Assembly: GCA_016081115.2 (NCBI GenBank)
Contig: CM071936.1
Location: forward strand, 76,733,262-76,797,261
Length of the DNA: 64,000 bases
DNA from: Rehmannia glutinosa
Lineage: Eukaryota; Streptophyta; Magnoliopsida; Lamiales; Orobanchaceae
Direction: 5' to 3'
The notes under the pieces are model-generated. The model made no database searches. It was not told where the DNA came from and was given only the letters and a program-made list of their open reading frames with translations. Both the position numbers and the translations under genes were made by a program. Of the stretch, positions 46,007-55,936 are shown in pieces (position 1 is the first letter of the stretch; each line of letters opens with the position of its first letter).

Positions 46007-46322
46007 CCATTGTGATGATCGATCTCATTTTTATTATGTCTACACTAATTTAAGATATTGAATATGGATTTGATTATTAAATATTTCATCTATAAGGGAA
46101 TATCTAATATAGTATATTGACTTGTTGGTTTTGTAAGAGAAGCTACCTTTTCTTCTTCATCTTTGATAAATGAAACTCCGCTACGTGAAAGCTGTTGCAC
46201 AAGGAAGAAAGTGAGATGCAATGGATAATTATAATAACTATCAATAAACAGATTTCCATATAAGAAACCAATATTAAACAAGTATATGCACTAATATCTT
46301 GTGTATGAAGTCAATAAAATAA
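46007..46322 (-). other. 5' non-coding part of CACTA, next to transposase start
   Basis: AT-rich; probably leader or intron. No gene recognised. Confidence 0.4.
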
Positions 46323-46510
46323 GGGATAATTACAAAAACTATCCCTTAGGTTTAGTCTAATTACAATAAATATCAGTTATCTTCTTTCAAAATTATATAT
46401 ACCCCTGTAAATTAATACATTCAACCCCTTAAAATTAATGATATTCTTTTGTAATTAAAATAAACTTAGGGGTAGTTTTTGTAATTAAAATACTCCTTAG
46501 GTTGCTTATC
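46323..46510. mobile_element. Long-TIR MITE, copy 4, inside CACTA
   Basis: Left arm 'gggataattacaaaaactat' and right arm 'ttaggggtagtttttgtaat', inner motif 'tcagttatcttctttcaaaa'. Shorter than copies 1-3 because the middle is reduced. Confidence 0.75.
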
Positions 46511-47001
46511 CTTAATTCTAAAGAAATCATCAACTTAAAAAAATAACCAAGTTTCCATATCTAGAAAGGTGGAGAAAAAAATTATTGAGATCCAAAGGCA
46601 CAAATCCTATTCCTATGGTTAAACACTTAAACTAAAGCAATATCATGATTTATTTCTAACGGACTGTCATTTTATCATTTGGGTGGGTTAGTTATTCCAT
46701 CACAGATATCCCTCTAGCTAGTTCATGTTCTCTTTTGTCTTTATGTACCCTAAATAGGAAGCAAGGTATAAAGATTAATCATTCTTACTCAATTATTGCC
46801 TTTTTTTTTTACGAAAAAATAACTCAAGAGACCACAAAAAGAGACCACAAAAGAGGATTTACTGCTTTAACCATACGAGCATATCAAAAGAAGCTTCAAG
46901 ATTTCAAATGCACCTTTGAATCGTACTTGTCTCCTTTCTTCCCAACAGGCTTTGCTACTCGTCATTCTGTCTGTTGGAAAGACATCCTTCTTGGCTCAAC
47001 T

Positions 47002-47724
47002 CTAAGACTTGACTTTTGTTGAAGGCGGTTGATCTTGTATTTTCATATCGATCTCCTTGATAGTTGGAGACTCCATGATCTCTGGTAGAACCACCCTGGC
47101 AAAGTCCTCAAAGATTCTTGGGACTTCAATAAATTCCTTTCTCAAGAATACTTCTGAATGATGTGTATTCGAGAGAGCATAGGATATCTTGTATGTGATC
47201 GAGTAGGGCCTGTTCCCTTCTTTCATCAAATCTTCTCTTTTAAAATCTTGATGAAGGGTTAGGACTCTATTGAAATCTCGATCTCCCAGATTGTATGCAA
47301 TTCTAGGATAGACATTAAATGCCAATTTCCCCGCATACAAATTTCTTGTAACCGCTCCAAGGCATGAATCCTTGAGGTTTGAGATTCGCTTGTCAAAGAT
47401 AGCCAAATTGAGTGGCGAATCTATCCCTTCTTTGAATGTTGCTTTAATAATAACTCTTATGGCTCCGATATGAATCCATGAGAGTGTATTTGCAACTTCT
47501 CTTTGAACACTGCTTTTGATTTCCTGGATTTCTCTAATAGGGACCAACTGCATCTCGATCGGTTCATTAAACTCCATCGGAATGGCAAATTCTCCGGTTG
47601 TTACCCTGTGGATAATTTGGTATTTTCTATTACGAAAACCAATCTTATCCAAAGTCTTTTCCATCGCTCCAATTGTAAACCCATCATAGATCTGAAGCTT
47701 TGGATCTTCCCTCATGATTCTCAT
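47002..47724 (-). CDS. Movement-protein-like ORF of endogenous caulimovirid
   Basis: A 240-codon open frame with the signature of the 30K movement protein family as found in Caulimoviridae. The central block carries IHIGAIRVIIKATFKEGIDS and LAIFDKRI, followed by a short Lys/Arg-rich 'RNLYAGKLAFNVYP' stretch and YSITYKISYALSNTHHS. In viruses this protein builds tubules in plasmodesmata. Here it has no viral context for expression, and its start may be internal to a longer CP-MP polyprotein whose upstream part is broken. The open frame of this length is notable among the broken frames around it. Family call is by eye. Confidence 0.65.
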   Translation of the reverse strand: MRIMREDPKLQIYDGFTIGAMEKTLDKIGFRNRKYQIIHRVTTGEFAIPMEFNEPIEMQLVPIREIQEIKSSVQREVANTLSWIHIGAIRVIIKATFKEGIDSPLNLAIFDKRISNLKDSCLGAVTRNLYAGKLAFNVYPRIAYNLGDRDFNRVLTLHQDFKREDLMKEGNRPYSITYKISYALSNTHHSEVFLRKEFIEVPRIFEDFARVVLPEIMESPTIKEIDMKIQDQPPSTKVKS

Positions 47725-47984
47725 AAGAGTTTTATGAGAAACTGTAGTGTGAGAGAGGAATCGACATATCCTCCTTTGACCGTCTCTTGAAGAATTTCTT
47801 CTTCACTCCGGTCCCCGATTTGAGTCACTTCCATCTTGAGAATAGATTTCTTCTTCATAGATGCTTTCATCGACGGTATGTCCTCAAATTGATTCACATG
47901 TATAAGATCTTGATAATAGACAACTTCCTCGGTTTTTGGGGTAGCTTCGAACTATCTAATTCCTCGTTTTTGATTATCTGGGCA

Positions 47985-49970
47985 ATCCGTTGAGATATGT
48001 CCTCTAGCTCTGCATGTCCAGCAATTACAATCTTTGAAACTTTCATTAGCTCTAGTGTGAGCACGCTGAAAGTTCTTCTTCCTGGATTTACTGCTGGTAC
48101 TTGCTTGATTAGAACCTGCGATGAGGCTCTACTCTGCTTGCAGTCTTTGGTCTTTGCCCGATTTATAACCCGGGCTTTTTGTTTTGACGAGAACCTTCTA
48201 GGTCTCCATGAAGACTGTTTCTTTTATTCTTTGCTTCCTCGGTGGTATGGATGGCATCGCTCCTTCTTCTTTTTGTCTTTGGTTGACCTCCCCCACAATT
48301 GTTGGGATGTCATTATCCACGCAACATAGAGGAACTGCTTTGTTAATTCCTCTAAATCTCTTGTAATTCTGTCTGGAGTGCTTGGTAACACCATTCGAGA
48401 TAACTTGGCCTTTAGGAAAGACATTTTTAAGCCCGATTTCTCTTCCGCTCCATCCTTGTATTCCCGATAAGCATTTCTCTCCGGGGACTTGGAATCTTGG
48501 CAAAGAATAGGTATGCGGCTTCCTTTTCTTCAATCTTGGATTTCCACGGTATTGGGTGAACAACTTGATATATTAAATCGTCAATATGATAAATATCATA
48601 TAACTCGAAAGTATAAAGGGCTTGTTTATATCTCTTTCTTTTTCATCCTCTAATCCCTCAAAATAACTTTGTCCGATGAATTGGATTTTGAATAGTTTTG
48701 TCATACCATCGACAATTCCTTTAAGTGATTCTCTGATGTGACCGAACTTTTTGTACTAACATCGGTCATATCCCGAGCAATCTTCATCGATCCTTCAAGA
48801 CTCATTTCAAGGAGTAGAATGAATGAATCCTTTGTAAGATCGAGGGTTCCTGCTAAAATCCTCATAAAACCCCGTTCATCAATGAGAACTTCTCTATTTT
48901 TAAAATGCAGGATGTCCAGTTTTAACATCAACCCATATGGATGTATTGGGTCGAGGTGCGATCTTCCATAAGGCGTCGATAAACATTCGGCCTTCGATAG
49001 GTTGTCTAGTTCCCTGAAGTTTCGACCTCTGTCCCTTAAAGTGGATCACTCCCGGTCGTGAAATCCCGCGTGTGGCATCCTTTCGTCCCGAGCTCCATGA
49101 TTCGAACCCGTACTTTCTTGACGTTAGGATTAATCACGGTGGCGGTGGTGGTGGAATTGTTCTACCTTGTGGGTCATAGGTAACCAAAGGCGATCCATCA
49201 CTGCGTTCATCTTTAAATCTACAATACCCAATCCCGCGAAGGATTACGCCGGTCGTGTAGATCTTTAAGATTTATCTTTTCCATATCCATCTTTTTTAAT
49301 TTTTGATAGATTTTCCTTTGATTAGAGCAATGAGCTTCTCCTCATCCGTCATATTTCGTATAACTTCGTTGGTTTCCCTTTTTGGTGTAAATAAGTGCTG
49401 TTAAAATCTATCACGCTCTTTCCTCCGGAAGAACTCGGCTGTCCTCCTCCGGTTCTTGACTCGTTTGAATATCATGAAGGAGTTCAAGAGTTTCCTTCGA
49501 TATTTCACCATCGTCTCCATCAGTTCTGATCGATGAACTTGTCTTTGGTAGATGAATATGGCGGTTGGCATAATTACGCACCGTCTTACGGACTTCTCTA
49601 AGATCTTCGGAAAACTTAGATTTGTGGGAAGTATCTCGTTCCACTCCGGTACTCCATCAAGAATCATTGTTCGATGGGAATTTTCATGAACCGTTTCTTG
49701 AAGGTTCATCAAGTGAACATATAAGTGCAGTTAAGCATCCGGAATCGCTTTATAATATTATGCTCGCATTTTGCATTGCCTTAAGGGTTCCCGTCGGCTC
49801 CTGTCTGTTCTTTTTCTTCATGTTGGTATTCCCAATATGAAACTTGGTCAGTGTTCTTGTGCATACATCGTCATATTTGACGATATGTCTGTAAGGGGTA
49901 CATCTCGGACATCGGTCCGGATCCATAATCTCGGAGTAATTTCTCCTCACCAATTGTTAATTACATAAAT
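47985..49970 (-). pseudogene. Caulimovirid coat-protein-like relic with zinc knuckle
   Basis: The minus-strand sequence 'CNCWTCRARGHISTDCP' near 48035-47985 is a CX2CX4HX4C knuckle, typical of caulimovirid coat proteins. Upstream frames (48931-48701 and 48563-48198) hold charged helical sequence ending in a Lys/Arg-rich run just before the knuckle, as in coat proteins. Further upstream (49712-49401) is a Glu/Arg-rich acidic stretch. Frameshifts are common; a Copia or Gypsy gag is a weaker alternative because no LTR or pol is present. Confidence 0.55.
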
Positions 49971-50668
49971 ATAATAAATTTAACTAAAAGTTCTTAATAA
50001 ACCTGAAGCTCGATACCATTTTTACGGCCCAAAACCTTTGAAAACCATTAGTTTACCTTCAACCTTGTATAAGGGGTATTTTGGGGTTTTATCAAATAAA
50101 AACGCTATTTTTGAAACTTTTGAATAAGTGAGGCTAAAGTTGAACATGTGCTTTAAAATTAGGCCATTTCTAATATCTACCCAATTAAATACATGAAAAA
50201 AAGGAAATCTGAATAGATCTAACCTTGTCAATGGATACGTGAGGGAGAGAGAGAGAACAACGATGGCGAACAAGTTAAGTCTTTTGTGCAAATAGGGAAA
50301 AAAAATCATAAATTAGCCATTGGAAGTTTGAGAAGAAAGTGTTGATGTAGAAGTTGTCGAAAGTGCAATAATATTAACTATTGTTAAAGAAGCCATCAAT
50401 TAATAGAACTCAAAAATTGGTTTGAACAAAACCTTCATAGTCGAGTCTCAATCACTGATATTGTACTTCTATAAAGTTAAAATCACCACATATCTCATTT
50501 TTTTGTAAAAAATGATAAGATAAACTAAATGAAATTAACACAGAAAAAAAATTTAGGGCTCACAAGTATCAGCGGTGGAGACCGAGCAGGACAAGAGTCG
50601 TGACGCCGGTGAACGATGGGCTTGAGAACGGTGATGATCGACAAGCTGAAATCGCGCGGCGGGAACGG

Positions 50669-50715
<47 letters not shown>

Positions 50716-50989
50716 GCGAGTGTAGTGTGAAATTAAATGGGATGGAAAAAGAGTAGGAAATTGGGAAAATATGGTAGTGTTAACTTTACGAGTCTAACAT
50801 AAAAGTCGAGTTTAGATTGCACATGGAATTTCAAACCAAATTATATTAAGGTTTTCACCTAATGTCCAAGTTTTGTGTAGAACAAATGAAGTGTGTGGGA
50901 GGTCGGGGTTTAATCCTACCAGTCAGTGTGTGTGTAACTCAAAAAAAATGAAAAAAATTACGATAAAATGGAAGCATGAAGAAATAACT
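49971..50989 (-). other. CACTA 5' region with GA microsatellite
   Basis: No gene recognised. A (GA)n run of about 40 bp lies at 50672-50711, and a shorter one at about 50243-50254. In the orientation of the element this may be an untranslated leader. Confidence 0.5.
50672..50711. repeat. (GA)n microsatellite
   Basis: Uninterrupted GA dinucleotide run of about 20 units. Confidence 0.95.
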
Positions 50990-51404
50990 TACGTTTCGAG
51001 TGTAGTGCTCCACATGACTTTTTAAATCAACTCGTCACTATTAAGTGACGGAAATTAATTTCCGTCTCTAAACTTGAGATTTAGTGCGGACATAAAATCT
51101 TTGTCTCTAGTTAGGAGCGGATTATTCCGTAGTTAAATTTTATTTACAAATCTGTCTTTAAACAATTGCTAATCCAACACAAGTGTATGGACTAAAATTT
51201 TGCGCCAACATTCCTATTGATTAGCGACCACATGTTTTCCTTGCAAAATCATTTGTAATCGAGTCACAATTTAAATCGCTAATTTCATAGTAATTTTAAA
51301 ATTTTATTTTAGTTGGTAATCTGTCAAAAATCATTTTTTATTCTAGCGGCGGTGGTTTAAAGTCATTAATTGTAATCACTATATTTTACAATTTTCTTGT
51401 AGTG
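50990..51404. repeat. CACTA TIR and subterminal repeats (right)
   Basis: Words such as 'cactattaagtgacggaaat' and 'aatttccgtc' mirror those at 39647-40075; the end CACTACAAGAAAA is on the minus strand at 51404. Confidence 0.85.
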
Positions 51405-52113
51405 AATATGAGTTGTCGCCAATTAAATATTTGAATATAGACAAACATAAATATATATTTTAATATATTAACCACACCTGTCCCCTTAAATCAAAAACGT
51501 AAAAAAAAATGCCATTTATCAAATCAAATTCATTCAACATTTTATTTATTATTTTTTAACTTAAAAAAAAAAGAAAAAAAAACTTAGGGGGGGAAAGTTG
51601 AAAATTCAGCCTCCCTCAAACTAGCTGTGCTTTAATGCCGGTTGGAAAGGGTGGAAAATGACAAAGGAAAGAATAATGAATGAATGTATGTAACCCTATT
51701 AGGCTATTACATCGATTACAAGCAGACAAAGAGGATAAAATATAGTAAAATGAACGGCGGGGGAGTGTTGTGGTCCAACTACACTTTTATTCCGAGAGTC
51801 CTATTGATGATATGGCGTTATCTTTATTGTTTAATTTAATGTAAAGACATCTAAAACGAAAACAAATGCGACATTTGATTTTGTTTCAAACCATATATTT
51901 TTTTTAATTTAATTTCATATTATTAATATTAAAAATATATAAGTTCTACCTTAAAGTCTATTTGAAATTATTTTATTTCATTATTTAGAGAATCAATACA
52001 ATAAACACGTTATTCCATTTTTTTTGTTTTTGTTGTTAGACATAATTAAACAGTGTGTGGGTTCAACATAATTCATTTTTTTATAATTAAAATACTTATA
52101 GAGTAATCGGGTT
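51405..52113. other. AT-rich intergenic DNA, no gene seen
   Basis: Contains A-rich and T-rich runs (51560-51590, 52015-52035). No element or gene recognised. Confidence 0.5.
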
Positions 52114-52150
52114 AGGGGTGGCTAAATGGAATCGAAATTGTGTTCCAAAT

Positions 52151-52550
52151 TGATCTTTCTTTTTAAGCGAATCACCCAAGTCAATTTATAAGTTGACCAA
52201 AATCATCTTCCCGAGAGGAAGTCTTGAAACAAGTCCTCTTCTCGAGAGAAAAGCCTTTTGCCTTCTGCTCGCTTGAACTACTAACTCCTTCGATTGGAAA
52301 CTTCCCCGCACACACGCATAAACGTTAGAAGGTCTCGGCGGTTGTCTGGGGCGGCCCCCCGACGCTCAACTCAGCAAGGTGAACGAGAGAGAAATTGAGA
52401 CGATGCGAATCTTGAATGCGTAAGAGAATAATTAATTGTGAGTTAATTACTTACAGTTAATAGGAGGATTTTTATACGGGATATGGGCCCAGTGGGTGGT
52501 AGTAGTAAAACGATCACTAGGCCAAACCGGACTCCATTTTTGCCCCAACA
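52151..52550 (-). repeat. 3' LTR of Gypsy element
   Basis: Minus strand TGTTGGGGC at 52550 to a CA end at 52151. TATA-like TATAAAAAT near 52470-52478 (minus). About 35 bp shorter than the 5' LTR. Confidence 0.9.
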
Positions 52551-54651
52551 TAAGGCCCCGCTGCTGTGTGCCGAGAGGATGAAGCGATCGCGGGAGCTAA
52601 TCAGTGTAGAAAATATCGGGCTTGGCTTGCTTGCGGCTCTTGTCTCGCCTTAGTAGGGTCTTTGACTGCTTTTGCACGAGGACGCTTGAGAGAGAGCCTT
52701 TGACCATGTCTTCCAAAAGTAAATCTTCTTTCCCCACATCTCAACTTTGAAATTTTTTGCTTTGTAGAAGACTTAGTAAATTTTTAACAAGTGAGAGGTG
52801 AGGTGAGATTTGAGATGAGACTTCATGGAGAGTTTGAGCGCAGGCGGAGACATGGATGAGAAGATCGTGGGCGTAAAGGGAACCCGGTGCCTCCCGAGAA
52901 TGGGCAAGGCGCCACTGGCGCCCTCCCCAGTATGAGAAGATCGTTAGTCTGGCTTTTGATTCCTTCTCCATGGGGACTTGTTCTCTTTATAGCAATGTAC
53001 CCTTATTCAACTCTTCTGGAGTTGACGAATATACTTGTGTTTTTCTTCATTCCTTCCAGAGCTCGGAGGGAGCACCCTTCTCAAGCTTGGATGGATCATC
53101 CTTCTGGAGCTTGGAGGGAGCACCCTTTTGGAGCTTGGAGGAGTACCGCTAGAGAGCGGTGATACTTATTTTTCGATTCGAGATGACTCTTGACTCCTGC
53201 CAACATGTTTAGGGCTTGCTTCATGCACTTCGATATTCCTTGATTTCTCTCTTCTTCTTGAGGCGTTTGTTCGCCCCATGAGGCCGGATGATATTCCGTT
53301 GCACTCACGTTGTATATATGCTTCTCCTTATGCCTATTAGCTCCCCTTGTCATGTTTTACTTGTGATATCGCATATGACTTCTTGTGGGAGATTAGCCTT
53401 CACATTACATTTTAACATCACCGGCGTCCTTAAGGAGCTCGGAGGAGGACGGCGCCCCGCCGGGTTCACCCTGTTCCCTCGGAACTCGGAGGAGCGCCCA
53501 CTTTGGATTTTCCCAAGTCATTGCTCCACATGATAATTTAACATAACTTCTTTCTATAGGAGACTTTTTACTTTCCACGATGAAGTGGATCTTCCCTTCG
53601 TAGGGAAGTCTTGATTCTTCGGAATAGCCGATAATACTCGTGTTCAAGGTTAACGCATGCCATCCCATGAGTCATTGAGAGCACCATTCAGGCCCATGGC
53701 CCCCTTTCGAACTCGGAGAGGGCGCCCTTCCCGGGCTCGGAAGGGCTTCTCTTGAACTCTTCTCTTTGCTTCGCTTTTGATGCCTTCCCCGGTGTTAGAG
53801 TCTTTCCTTATTCTTTTGCCATAGAATAATATTTCGCAGGATGCCCTTCCGAACCCGGAGTGGGCGCCCTAGGAGTTATGCAACGGCTTTCCTAAGCTTG
53901 GAAGAGGACCTTTCGGAGCTTCCACCAAATTTACCTTTAGGCTTTTGATCTCTTCTCCACATGTGTTAGAATTTTTCGCCTTCCTTTTCTTGCACATTTT
54001 TATCATGGAGAAGAATTCACCGGGACCTTTGTGAGGAACCCCTTCCTCCCGGGGTCTTAGCGGAGGAAAATAAGTTTTACTAGGACCTCCTTGTGAGGAG
54101 GCCCTTCCTATCCGTATTTTTAGGTGGAAGGGTCATCCCACCCGGGGTCTTAGTCGGGTGAGGCCATCTCCTCCGGGGTGTTAGTCGGAGGAGGTAAATT
54201 ACTAGGACTTCTTATGAGGAGGCCCTCCCATCCGAGGTCTTAGTTGAAAGGGTTCACCCACTGGGGCCTTAGTCGGGTGAGGCCATCCTCTCGGGATCTT
54301 AGGCTGCGGAGGTTATTTATGAGGACCCCGTGAGGAGCCCCTCTCATCCGGGATCGTAGCGAAAAGATGGGGTTTGTTGAGGAGAGCGTCTAATCGGTCA
54401 TTGACCACTAGCCATATTGGCCATTAATTGTGCCCTGGCCATGCGTGGCTATTAACTCCATTCATCACATCAAAGTAGAAAACATGAAAGCACTTTTATT
54501 CATTATAATAAAAATCTTTACACCCAGCAAAAAACATGATTGAAATATAAATATATGTTTAACGCCTCTTGGCGAAACAAATGAAAATGATAAAATAAAA
54601 TAAAATATACTAAGGCCTTCGGCAAATGAATGAGTTGGTGTAGGCGAAACT
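52551..54651 (-). other. 3' non-coding region of Gypsy element with degenerate repeats
   Basis: GC-rich words 'gagctcggaggg', 'gggcgccc' and '(c)ggggtcttagtcgg' recur at 53040-54370 and match the region 1-380. The purine tract lies next to the 3' LTR (about 52551-52566). Plus-strand frames here (52887-53162, 53288-53533) are not recognised. No PF04195-type relic is found, unlike 2295-2666. Confidence 0.6.
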
Positions 54652-55931
54652 TGTTAGATAAATGTTTTTATCATGATTTTGATGATTATGTTCGATTTTG
54701 TTCAAATATGTTTTTAAACCAAAACTATGTCCCTAAATGTTGTCTAAATACTTACGGTCAACTTAAAATGTTTTTACTATTTTTCGGAGTATTTCTAGAA
54801 GTTTACTTTCAATAAAACATTGGACAACACATTTGTTTCGAGCTCGGCCGGTCGCCTACATAGGGCAACCCATACCTGAGTTGAGTCGAGAAACGAGAAA
54901 ATGGGATGTAAGAAAAACAGGCGGGGGCGACCGATGGCCGACCAGGTGGGCGGCTTAGTGCGGTCGGCCGTCGGCCGACCGGGCGACGACTGACTGTAAG
55001 TTGGATTTTTGTTCCAGACTTCTCTGTTTCGTAAAATCGTCAAGGCGGCAACCGTCCATGACTAAGAGGCAACCGGTCGCACCCCCTTCGACCGTCCCCC
55101 TGTGTAAAAATTCGCAGAATTCAATTTCAATCTTATCTCTGCGCGACCGGTCGAACCTCATGTTTATCAGCAAACTATCCGTTGCGTTTTCAGACAACTT
55201 TTCCCTATTTTGTGGGATTGATTTCTAACAGCTATATTGATCATTTTAAATGGTTTCTTTTGCAGCAAATCACTCCCCAAGGAGGAGCCAATGTCCGGAA
55301 ATGAAAGCCAAGTCCTCTCCTATAAATAGAGGCTTCATTCAAGCAACAAGAGACAACACACAATATACAAGCAAAGAGCAATTGAGCAAACACTTTCATA
55401 TATCTTGTTGTATTAGCCTAAGCACTTTCACTTGCACTTATTTGAGGTCTAGGCTTTCAATTCTTGATTACACTTGTACTCATATTGTATCAATCATTAT
55501 TGAGTTGTAATCTTGATTTTGGTCATCATTCAACACAAGACATCCTTGTGAGTATTCTTGTGGTAAGAATACACTTGGGTGATCTAGGTGATAGGTGTTT
55601 GAAGGTTGTGGTAATCTTCAAAGGTGTTGTAAGAGGGTTGTGGTAATCCTCGAGGTGGTGAAAGAGGGTTGTGGTAATCCTCAGGTGTTGTATTAATTTT
55701 TGGTAAATTAATAAAATCTTTTTTTCTTTTAAAATCCATCCCTGAGAATCTTTGGGGTGGTAGAGGATTAGGCCCTAGGTGGGTTGAACCTCTTTAAATC
55801 AACGAGTGTTGTTTATTTTCCGCATTTACATTCTTGTTATCTACTCGTTGTTTCAAAAAGAGGGTGATTTGCAAAAAATCGGCATAATCTATTCACCCCC
55901 CTCTAGATTATTGTAGCCACTTGGACTTACA
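54652..55931 (+). mobile_element. Solo LTR of SIRE-like Copia family 1
   Basis: From TGTTAGATAAATG to TTGGACTTACA, 1280 bp, with perfect TSD AAACT (54647-54651 and 55932-55936). TATA box at about 55320. The GC-rich palindrome cluster (54840-55160) is built of CCGGTCG / CGGCCGAC words rather than GGTCGACC. The hairpin array (55595-55690) uses GAGGGTTGTGGTAATCCTC units. Confidence 0.95.
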
Positions 55932-55936
55932 AAACT

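Larger units (their letters stand above)
46980..49970 (-). mobile_element. Endogenous caulimovirid (pararetrovirus) relic, CP-MP segment
   Basis: A minus-strand region within the CACTA 5' non-coding part. Order: degraded coat-protein-like sequence (about 49950-48040), a coat-protein zinc knuckle (about 48035-47985), an acidic linker, then a 30K-type movement protein (47724-47002). Protease, RT and RNase H are absent. The CP-before-MP order is the arrangement I recall for cavemo-/solendovirus-like genomes; badna-, petu- and caulimoviruses have MP first. The coat part has stops and frameshifts; the movement frame is open. It is an old integrated fragment, incomplete as a virus. Confidence 0.65.
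39647..51404 (-). mobile_element. CACTA (En/Spm) DNA transposon, structurally complete
   Basis: The terminal inverted repeats CACTACAAGGAAAA (39647 on) and CACTACAAGAAAA (minus strand from 51404) are classic CACTA ends. They are flanked by a perfect 3-bp TSD AAT (39644-39646 and 51405-51407). Both ends have subterminal repeats. The coding strand is minus: a TNP2-type transposase (46006-42440) and then a TNPA/Ptta-type gene (42147-40269). The 5' non-coding part (46007-50990) holds a MITE and a caulimovirid relic. The 11.76-kb element is complete in structure. The transposase frame shows breaks, so activity is uncertain. Confidence 0.95.

Noticed and set aside
47503..47790. Plus-strand frame overlapping the movement protein
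   Set aside because: Antisense shadow of the recognised minus-strand frame.
48738..48971. Plus-strand 77-codon frame
   Set aside because: Antisense to the coat-protein-like relic.
46980..49970. Interpretation as Gypsy or Copia gag
   Set aside because: There is a zinc knuckle, but the next domain is movement-protein-like and no LTR, PBS, protease or integrase is present.
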